Of a stretch of 13,254 bases of DNA, positions 8,543 to 13,254 are shown piece after piece (position 1 is the first letter of the stretch; every line of letters starts with the position of its first letter). This DNA is from Balneolales bacterium. Its GTDB lineage: Bacteria > Bacteroidota > Rhodothermia > Balneolales > HLUCCA01. The translations under genes were made by a program, and so were the position numbers. Below the pieces are notes generated by a model. The model did not search any database, had not been told where the DNA came from, and was given only the letters and a program-made list of their open reading frames with translations. Where the stretch lies: the NCBI GenBank assembly GCA_022565415.1, contig JAIUMT010000064.1, positions 1-13,254 of the forward strand, read 5' to 3'.

Positions 8543-8692
8543 GTCAACAAATCTTCCTTTTTTAATCCATAAACAGATTGCAGAATTTCTCTGAAACTGA
8601 TTCTTCCGCGATGCAATACAACCTTTACCTTCGACTGTGACCAGCCTGTAATCTCTGTGATTTCCTTAATGCTCAAATCTTCCAAATAAAAA
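8539..8692 (-). pseudogene. Out-of-frame region 4 of the ECF sigma factor
   Basis: Reading the minus strand one base on from the annotated frame, after the five-T run (plus-strand A run 8688-8692), gives YLEDLSIKEITEITGWSQSK and then VKVVLHRGRISFREIL and a tail ending EDLLT before TGA at 8541-8539. This is a typical sigma-70 region 4 helix-turn-helix, which recognises the -35 element. It continues exactly from the in-frame LRFF end of the upstream part, so one extra T in the run breaks the gene. With four Ts the protein would be 183 residues, a normal ECF size. The TGA then forms an ATGA overlap with the next gene. Cause open: real mutation, sequencing or assembly error, or +1 ribosomal frameshifting at UUU-U. 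Confidence 0.85.
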
Positions 8693-9091
8693 GAACCTCA
8701 GAGTAAGACACTCGGAAGATTCCATGCGTTTCAATACCTCATTTATATAATAATCCCGAAACTCTTCCGTATCTGAGTCGGGTCTTTTCGAAACCGGAGT
8801 CCAGTCAGCATCTTCCAAAAAAAGAGGATCTTTTTTGCGTTTTCTCAGATCCATGAATGCTTCATTCACAACGATCCGATAAAACCAGGTTGAGAAAGAT
8901 GACTCATTTTTGAACGAATCAAGCTTCAGATACGCTTTAACGAACGACTCCTGAACTACCTCTGTGGCACGGTGTTCATCCTTCACCACAGAAATGGCTA
9001 CAGTATATGCAGTATCCTTCCAATCATTGATTATGAAACGGAATGCGTCGCGATCACCACCTCTGACTCGATTTATATAAACATCCGTCAT
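8666..9091 (-). CDS. ECF RNA polymerase sigma factor, frameshifted (readable part)
   Basis: The readable frame gives 141 residues. Region 2 of a sigma-70/ECF factor is clear at about 14-88 (DAFRFIINDWKDTAYTVA, then EVVQESFVKAYLKL, FSTWFYRIVVNEAFMDLRKR), which binds core polymerase and the -10 element. The linker runs to about 120, followed by the start of region 4 (NEVLKRMESSECLTLRFF). From residue 135 the sequence turns into LFGRFEH-stop, which is unrelated to sigma factors; the true region 4 continues in another frame. As written, the product would lack promoter -35 recognition and probably be inactive. The start ATG (9089-9091) overlaps the stop of the upstream gene as ATGA, with AAAGGA six bases before it. 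Probably a membrane-signal or envelope-response regulator, inferred from its membrane-protein neighbours. Confidence 0.85.
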   Translation of the reverse strand: MTDVYINRVRGGDRDAFRFIINDWKDTAYTVAISVVKDEHRATEVVQESFVKAYLKLDSFKNESSFSTWFYRIVVNEAFMDLRKRKKDPLFLEDADWTPVSKRPDSDTEEFRDYYINEVLKRMESSECLTLRFFLFGRFEH

Positions 9092-9432
9092 TCGTCCTTT
9101 CGAGTATCATTCTTTCCCCAAAAATGAGCCAGAATCATCGATAAGCCTGCAAATAATAGCATTACGACGGGTGGGTCACCGGTCATGAAACCAAAGCTTC
9201 TGATAGTAAAGTCTATAAGTAAGCCTATGGAAATACCGGTTATTAATACGCCCATTTTTAGCCAGGGAAATGAGAAGCTCTTTTTGGGAGCCGGTAATAA
9301 CTCGGAAAGGTCTACTCCCTTTTCAATAAGTAGCAGACGTTCTTTTTCCTTTGACCTGTTAGAAAAGTACCAGGCAAGAAATAAAGCTATTGGAGTAAAA
9401 ATGAGTAAGATGGATACTGTTATTTCAAACAT
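9088..9432 (-). CDS. DUF6249-like small membrane protein heading the sigma operon
   Basis: 114 residues with three hydrophobic segments at about 3-24, 58-78 and 87-106. After the first helix comes a charged stretch SKEKERLLLIEKGVDLSELL, the pattern (helix, RxxERLALIEKG, then two helices) I associate with DUF6249 proteins of Bacteroidota, which are often next to ECF sigma genes. The ending KNDTRKDE is cytoplasmic-looking. It is the first gene of the operon; its TGA overlaps the sigma ATG. The start at 9432 is preceded by A-rich sequence without a strong Shine-Dalgarno. Biochemical function is unknown; co-expression with the sigma factor suggests a membrane component of the same response. The family assignment is from memory of the pattern and is moderate. 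Confidence 0.75.
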   Translation of the reverse strand: MFEITVSILLIFTPIALFLAWYFSNRSKEKERLLLIEKGVDLSELLPAPKKSFSFPWLKMGVLITGISIGLLIDFTIRSFGFMTGDPPVVMLLFAGLSMILAHFWGKNDTRKDE

Positions 9433-9489
9433 AATCTATTGTTTGGGTTGCCGTTTGTTTATCCATTAGATGCTACGAACAACCAAAAG

Positions 9490-9505
9490 GTTACAAAAAA
9501 GTAAC
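9490..9505 (-). promoter_or_regulatory. Inverted repeat / -7-like box upstream of sigma operon
   Basis: GTTAC (9490-9494) and GTAAC (9501-9505) flank six A residues. Read on the minus strand this gives TACTTTTTTG, close to the Bacteroidota -7 element, 60-70 bases upstream of the DUF6249-like start. A palindrome at a promoter could also be an operator. Low confidence. Confidence 0.22.
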
Positions 9506-9594
9506 TGTTCATTCACGCTGAATACAGACCCATCAACCCAATCCTATACGGAAAATCTATCCGGGGTAGCATCAACATGCCGTACATGGCTGTC

Positions 9595-9625
9595 TTTATT
9601 TCGGTTCAACTATACCGTATCTTTG
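9595..9625 (+). promoter_or_regulatory. Bacteroidota-type promoter candidate for marC
   Basis: TATCTTTG at 9618-9625 is an exact match to the -7 consensus TAnnTTTG known from Bacteroidota primary sigma promoters. TTTA at 9595-9598, one base from the -33 TTTG, lies 19 bases upstream, the expected spacing. Transcription would begin around 9630, upstream of both possible TTG start codons of the next gene. Confidence 0.45.
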
Positions 9626-9735
9626 CTTGGATTCTATCTGCAATGAAATAAGCACTTAGATTGCCCTTTGCCGCACCAACATGCCGCCGTTTTAACACAA
9701 CACCTCAGCCCAACAGCTACAATTACATTACGACC

Positions 9736-10380
9736 TTGGATACCACGATTATAAACCTGCTTTCGTTAACCTTCGGATATTTCATCGCTATTTTCGCCAT
9801 CATGAATCCGATTACAGCCATGCCTGTTTTCCTGGTTCTAACCGAAAACAACACCGAAGATCACCGGCGCAGAATGGCCAACAAAGCCGCTATTTTCACG
9901 TTTTTCATCCTGGTGTCATTTCTTTACGCCGGAACGTACATCATCAACTTCTTTGCAATCAGCCTCGAAGGAATTCGTATCGCAGGCGGACTTATGATTA
10001 TCTCCTGGGCATTCTCTCTTCTGAATCCCAAAGAGGGCGGTCGTAAACTTAGCGCCGAAGACGAAGACGACGCTCGCGACAAAGCCGATATTTCGTTTAG
10101 TCCCATGGCAATGCCCCTGCTTTCAGGGCCCGGATCTATTGCCGTCGTCCTCAGTTTTGCATCACAAGAGTTATCCGTTACAAATTACATCCTGCTTACC
10201 GCCGCCATTTCACTTTGCTCGCTTGGAGCCTTTGTTGTTCTGAGGATTGCACCTCAAATTGTTCGCATTCTTGGGAAAACCGGGATGGCCGGATTCACAC
10301 GTATGATGGGATTCATCGCCCTAGCTATTGGAGTACAGTTCATCATCAACGGAATTACCCCCATTTTGGCAGCTCACTAA
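9736..10380 (+). CDS. MarC/UPF0056-family inner membrane protein
   Basis: About 214 residues from TTG 9736, normal for the MarC (NAAT/UPF0056) family. Six hydrophobic helices are visible. Family-type segments are FAIMNPITAMPVFLVL in helix 1, EGIRIAGGLMIISWAFSLL, SPMAMPLLSGPGSIAVVL with its conserved PLxxGPG, and GFTRMMGFIALAIGVQFIINGI at the end. The loop after helix 3 is long and acidic (EDEDDARDKA). The frame is open back to 9652 with another TTG at 9661, but the 25 extra residues (Cys- and Arg-rich, no family match) look non-coding, and alignment to E. coli MarC favours 9736. No ATG occurs before helix 1 and no Shine-Dalgarno is visible, so the start is uncertain. Substrate is unknown; despite the name, E. 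coli MarC does not explain antibiotic resistance. Transcribed alone. Confidence 0.88.
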   Translation: MDTTIINLLSLTFGYFIAIFAIMNPITAMPVFLVLTENNTEDHRRRMANKAAIFTFFILVSFLYAGTYIINFFAISLEGIRIAGGLMIISWAFSLLNPKEGGRKLSAEDEDDARDKADISFSPMAMPLLSGPGSIAVVLSFASQELSVTNYILLTAAISLCSLGAFVVLRIAPQIVRILGKTGMAGFTRMMGFIALAIGVQFIINGITPILAAH

Positions 10381-10679
10381 ATTCGTGACGGCGATTTCGG
10401 TGCCGAAAAATGAATTCTTAGCAAAATCTGGGCTGAGGCAACCAAACCTGATTGAATATTAACTCAAGAAGGTATTATCCGTGCTTCGGGTACTATAATT
10501 ATGCACCTCCGCGACATTTGATCGTTCGCTGGAAGCCACAATTTTCTACTATTTCTACCTACTCAGACAGCCCAAAAACCTGATTTCGATTAATAGGTGA
10601 ACTAAACCATGATTTTTATATATTGGCGGATGTTACAAATGGCCACCTCCACCGTCAATAAACAGTCATCTCATACATT
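10381..10679 (+). other. Intergenic region marC - AGCS symporter
   Basis: 299 bases without a supported gene. CGGC (10389-10392) and GCCG (10402-10405) can pair just after the marC stop but are followed by A, not T, so a terminator is not supported. TATATTGG at 10619-10626 matches the -7 consensus TAnnTTTG at 7 of 8 positions and is 54 bases before the symporter ATG, but no TTTG lies at the right distance upstream. No Shine-Dalgarno precedes that ATG. No riboswitch fold could be recognised by eye. Confidence 0.35.
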
Positions 10680-12092
10680 ATGGATTTAGTCAACAGCGTC
10701 CTGGACACCCTCGAAACCATTTTTACCGTTTTCGCAGATTATGCCTGGGGAATGCCACTACTCATTCTATTAGTCGGAGGTGGGGTTTACTTCGTATTCT
10801 TTTCTAAATTCAAGCCCTATAAATACATCGGTCACTCGATTGGGATCTTAACCGGAAAGTACGACGACCCAAACGCACCCGGCGACATCAACCATTTTCA
10901 AGCCTTGTCCTCTGCACTGGCAGCTACCGTTGGAATGGGTAACATCAGTGGAGTAGCAATTGCCATAACCATGGGAGGTCCGGGGGCTATTTTCTGGATG
11001 TGGGTAAGTGCAGTCGTCGGTATGATGACCAAATTCTACACGTGTACGCTGGCGGTAATGTTTCGGGGCAAAGACAGCAGCGGGAAACTTCAGGGCGGAC
11101 CAATGTACGTGATTCGCGAAGGCCTCGGCGAGAAATGGAAACCTCTAGCCGCGTTTTTCGCCCTCTGCGGATTAATCGGATGTGCGCCCATGTTTCAATC
11201 CAACCAGCTCAACCAGATTGTCCGCGATATGGTATTGGTCCCGCTAGACATTGTTTCTTTGGATGGCGGTACGTTTTTTAGTGATGCAATGGTCGGCCTA
11301 GTACTCGTTGGGCTCGTTTCGCTGGTTATTTTCGGAGGAATTAAACGCATTGGTTCTGTCGCATCGAGCCTTGTTCCGCTGATGGTCGTGATTTACAGCG
11401 TCGCCGTTTTGTACATCATCATAACGAATATCAGCATGGTGCCGTACTACTTCGGACTCATTTTTAGTGATGCATTCACAGGAAATGCCGTTGTTGGTGG
11501 TGCAGTTGGTGAAGTAATTCGAACAGGAATTCGTCGAGCGGCTTTCTCAAACGAAGCCGGTATTGGTACCGAAGCCATGGCTCACGGTGCCGCGCGCACA
11601 AAGGAACCCGTTCGCGAAGGACTCGTAGCCATGCTCGAACCCGTGATCGACACCCTTCTAGTGTGTACCATGACTGCCCTTGCCATTCTAATGACTGGAG
11701 TTTGGACAGAAACCGGTGCTGATGGGGTCACCCTCACCGCGATGGCATTCTCAGCCGGATTGCCGGGTCAGTTCGGGGTCGCGATACTCATTATATGTGT
11801 TATCATTTTCAGCATGACCACGATGTTCACCTACTCCTACTATGGCACAAAATGTCTTGGGTACCTCATTGGCGCCGAAAAACAGCACATATACAACTAC
11901 TTCTACATCTTCACGATATGGTTCGGAGCCGTTGCCTCAATCGATGCAGTAATTAACCTGATTGATGGCATGTTCGCGATGATGGCCATTCCGACGATGG
12001 TATCGGCTTTGTTGCTCTCGCCCAAAGTTCGGGAGGCAGCCAAAGACTACTTCAAACGGTACGATTCGAGCAAAATCAAAAAAACGGCATAA
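10680..12092 (+). CDS. AGCS-family sodium:alanine/glycine symporter
   Basis: 470 residues with about 11 hydrophobic helices, typical of the alanine/glycine:cation symporter family (AlsT, DagA, AgcS). Family motifs are seen in order: FQALSSALAATVGMGNISGV (about 73-92), GGPGAIFWMWVSAVVGMMTK (99-118), GKLQGGPMYVIREGLG (135-150), and RRAAFSNEAGIGTEAMAHGA (285-304). The protein takes up alanine, glycine or a related small amino acid with Na+ across the inner membrane. The exact substrate cannot be told from the sequence. The aat gene starts 3 bases after its TAA, so the two are probably one operon. Na+ gradient use fits the Mrp antiporter in the same region, though the two are not co-transcribed. 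Intact and normal length; the ATG start is immediately before the first helix region. Confidence 0.95.
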   Translation: MDLVNSVLDTLETIFTVFADYAWGMPLLILLVGGGVYFVFFSKFKPYKYIGHSIGILTGKYDDPNAPGDINHFQALSSALAATVGMGNISGVAIAITMGGPGAIFWMWVSAVVGMMTKFYTCTLAVMFRGKDSSGKLQGGPMYVIREGLGEKWKPLAAFFALCGLIGCAPMFQSNQLNQIVRDMVLVPLDIVSLDGGTFFSDAMVGLVLVGLVSLVIFGGIKRIGSVASSLVPLMVVIYSVAVLYIIITNISMVPYYFGLIFSDAFTGNAVVGGAVGEVIRTGIRRAAFSNEAGIGTEAMAHGAARTKEPVREGLVAMLEPVIDTLLVCTMTALAILMTGVWTETGADGVTLTAMAFSAGLPGQFGVAILIICVIIFSMTTMFTYSYYGTKCLGYLIGAEKQHIYNYFYIFTIWFGAVASIDAVINLIDGMFAMMAIPTMVSALLLSPKVREAAKDYFKRYDSSKIKKTA

Positions 12093-12095
12093 GCT

Positions 12096-12680
12096 GTGCA
12101 AGTAATCCACCCGGATTTGATCGTTGAGGCGTATTCAGAAGGTTATTTCCCCATGGGTGAGGAAGACTCCGACACGGAAGTTGCCTGGTATTCGGCACGG
12201 AAACGTGGAATTATGCCCATCAACGAAGTTCACATTCCGAAAAGAGTGCTTCGCCGGATACGCTCAAAAAACTACACGTGCCAGATAAACACCGACTTCG
12301 AAGGGGTCATAGCTGGTTGTGCTTCAAGGGAAACGACTTGGATAAACGACACCATTCACAATACATTCGTGTATCTGCACCAAGTCGGACTGGCTCATTC
12401 GGTTGAGGTTTGGCAAGATGATAAACTCTGCGGCGGACTCTACGGACTATCCCTCGGCGGTGCCTACTTCGCGGAATCAATATTCCAAAACGAACCCGAA
12501 TGCATGAAAATCGCGCTTCATTTTTGTCATGAACACTTGATAAAACAGGGGTTTCTAATCTGGGATGTGCAGTTTTCGAATCCATTTTTGGAGCAGTTCG
12601 GGTGTAAGGAAATCAGCGAAAAAGAGTACAAAAAGGTCCTAAAAGAGGCGCTGGAAATGCATGAGACTGGTTTCGTTTAA
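12096..12680 (+). CDS. aat: Leucyl/phenylalanyl-tRNA-protein transferase, short form
   Basis: 194 residues from GTG 12096, against about 234 in E. coli. Aat moves Leu or Phe from its tRNA onto N-terminal Arg/Lys of proteins, marking them for ClpS/ClpAP degradation. Motifs: AYSEGYFPMG (12-21), WYSARKRGIMP (31-41), CASRETTWIND (75-85), HSVEVWQDDKLCGGLYGLSL (101-120), FAESIF with E127, and WDVQFSNPFLEQFG with Q159, matching catalytic Glu156 and Gln188 of the E. coli enzyme. The N-terminal segment with the LAxGGDL motif of the long form is absent, as in the short alphaproteobacterial-type enzymes. The GTG is 3 bases after the upstream stop, so translation is probably coupled; no separate Shine-Dalgarno is seen. 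A longer start would run into the symporter gene. Catalytic core complete. Confidence 0.94.
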   Translation: MQVIHPDLIVEAYSEGYFPMGEEDSDTEVAWYSARKRGIMPINEVHIPKRVLRRIRSKNYTCQINTDFEGVIAGCASRETTWINDTIHNTFVYLHQVGLAHSVEVWQDDKLCGGLYGLSLGGAYFAESIFQNEPECMKIALHFCHEHLIKQGFLIWDVQFSNPFLEQFGCKEISEKEYKKVLKEALEMHETGFV

Positions 12681-12819
12681 AAACATAGCTAGCGTGATGT
12701 CGTTTCTGCATAAATTCCATGCACATACTTCTTTTGTGGCACTATACTCGGTTGGAGGCAATTTTTGGGGTAGCTTTTATGAACGACACCTTAGAAATTT
12801 TGTCGTATGTGGATAGCTT
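12681..12819. other. Intergenic region between convergent aat and dinB
   Basis: 139 bases with no gene I can support. A 36-codon ATG frame from 12697 exists but lacks a ribosome binding site or recognisable content. No clear hairpin with a T-tract terminates either gene. Confidence 0.4.
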
Positions 12820-13254
12820 TCAAATACCAAGGTCCAGCTGGCGGATGTCGTCTCTGCCCAAATTCAAATTAGATACGGAAATCCCAAGTAGTCGCACTTT
12901 TCTGGCGCCGGCCTCGGTCAGCGGCAATAGCGAGGTAGCTGTTTGATACAACACCTCCGAATCTTTAACATCATTGGCGAGAGTTAGACTTCGGGTCGCG
13001 ATTTCGAAATTATCGTAACGCACCTTCAATGTCACTGTTTTGCCGGCAGTCTGGGCTCTCTCCAGACGATGTTCAACCTTAGTAGCAATTTCCCTCAAAC
13101 GCATTTCCATATCGGAAACGTCGCTCAGGTCTTCAGAATAGGTATTTTCGGCACCTACTGATTTTCGAATGCGATTCGGTTTAACATCCCGTTCATCAAT
13201 TCCGTGAGCGATTCTATAGTAAAAGTGTCCCGATTTTCCGAAATGCCTCACCAG
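12820..13254 (-). CDS. dinB: DNA polymerase IV, C-terminal part (5' end off window)
   Basis: The frame is open to the window edge (13254, reading L-V-R-H-F-G-K-S-G), so this is the end of a longer gene; the GTG at 13251 is internal. The first 20 residues, FGKSGHFYYRIAHGIDERDV, match the end of the thumb domain of Y-family DinB enzymes. PNRIRKSVGAENTYSEDL begins the little-finger domain, which ends after about 110 more residues at a TGA (12820-12822). Pol IV is an error-prone translesion polymerase. The catalytic palm lies outside the window. The end QLDLGI resembles, but is not a canonical example of, a C-terminal beta-clamp-binding motif (QLxLGL/F type). Convergent with aat; regulation cannot be seen. 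Confidence 0.93.
   Translation of the reverse strand: MVRHFGKSGHFYYRIAHGIDERDVKPNRIRKSVGAENTYSEDLSDVSDMEMRLREIATKVEHRLERAQTAGKTVTLKVRYDNFEIATRSLTLANDVKDSEVLYQTATSLLPLTEAGARKVRLLGISVSNLNLGRDDIRQLDLGI

Larger units (their letters stand above)
9433..9735. other. Divergent intergenic region, sigma operon / marC
   Basis: About 300 bases between two divergent transcription units. On the plus strand there is a promoter candidate for marC (listed separately). On the minus strand, near 9490-9505, GTTAC-AAAAAA-GTAAC forms a short inverted repeat whose minus-strand reading TACTTTTT matches the -7 box TAnnTTTG at 7 of 8 positions, with TCTG 21 bases upstream; this could serve the sigma operon. No RNA gene and no convincing small gene were seen. 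The 75 bases from 9661 are open in the marC frame but do not look like family sequence. Confidence 0.4.

Noticed and set aside
10389..10410. CGGC/GCCG hairpin as a terminator after marC
   Set aside because: The stem is only four pairs and is followed by an A run, not a T run, on the transcribed sense strand.
6664..10476. A 13-base match, TCAAGAAGGTATT, at 6664-6676 and 10464-10476
   Set aside because: About one such pair is expected by chance in a window this size, and the flanks do not match, so it is not evidence of a mobile-element boundary.
12697..12813. A 36-codon small gene between aat and dinB
   Set aside because: No ribosome binding site, no recognisable content, and chance frames of this size are expected.
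12719..12946. A 75-residue plus-strand frame overlapping the dinB end
   Set aside because: It lies largely antisense to the clear dinB little-finger coding sequence and has no family-like features.
1..13254. CRISPR array, tRNA, insertion sequence or phage genes
   Set aside because: No regularly spaced direct repeats, no cloverleaf-like sequence, and no transposase, integrase or phage-type protein was seen in any plausible frame.

Overview
The window looks like chromosomal DNA from a Bacteroidota/Rhodothermota-type bacterium, possibly a marine or salt-adapted Balneolales-like lineage (inference). Pointers are a full -7 box of the Bacteroidota type (TAnnTTTG) upstream of the marC-family gene, starts that mostly lack a Shine-Dalgarno sequence outside the mrp and sigma operons, a UvrA with half of its first zinc site missing as I recall from Bacteroidota homologues, and a small membrane protein resembling the Bacteroidota family DUF6249 next to an ECF sigma factor. 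No tRNA, rRNA, CRISPR array, transposase or integrase was seen.

Layout. Bases 1-3573 (+) carry the 3' part of a multisubunit Na+/H+ antiporter operon, mrpA(partial)-B-C-D-E, with genes overlapping or abutting. mrpF and mrpG do not follow mrpE. Bases 3671-6508 (+) encode the excision-repair ATPase UvrA. Bases 6660-8000 (-) encode an exported TlpA-like thioredoxin protein with a roughly 300-residue N-terminal region I do not recognise; the gene is clearly more AT-rich than its neighbours. Bases 8198-9432 (-) form a three-gene operon: a DUF6249-like membrane protein, an ECF sigma factor, and a small membrane protein that may be its partner or anti-sigma. The sigma gene has a single-base frameshift that removes region 4 from the readable frame. 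Bases 9736-10380 (+) encode a MarC-family membrane protein behind a promoter candidate. Bases 10680-12680 (+) pair an AGCS-family Na+/alanine-glycine symporter with Aat, the leucyl/phenylalanyl-tRNA-protein transferase, 3 bases apart. Bases 12820-13254 (-) are the C-terminal end of DNA polymerase IV (dinB), cut by the window edge.

How it fits together. Mrp and the AGCS transporter are both tied to the Na+ gradient, Mrp making it and AGCS using it. UvrA and DinB are DNA damage functions but are far apart and not co-transcribed. The most unusual points are the frameshifted sigma factor inside an otherwise tightly coupled membrane/sigma operon, the AT-rich thioredoxin fusion, and the mrp operon that ends without F and G. 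I found no clear new defence or mobile system.
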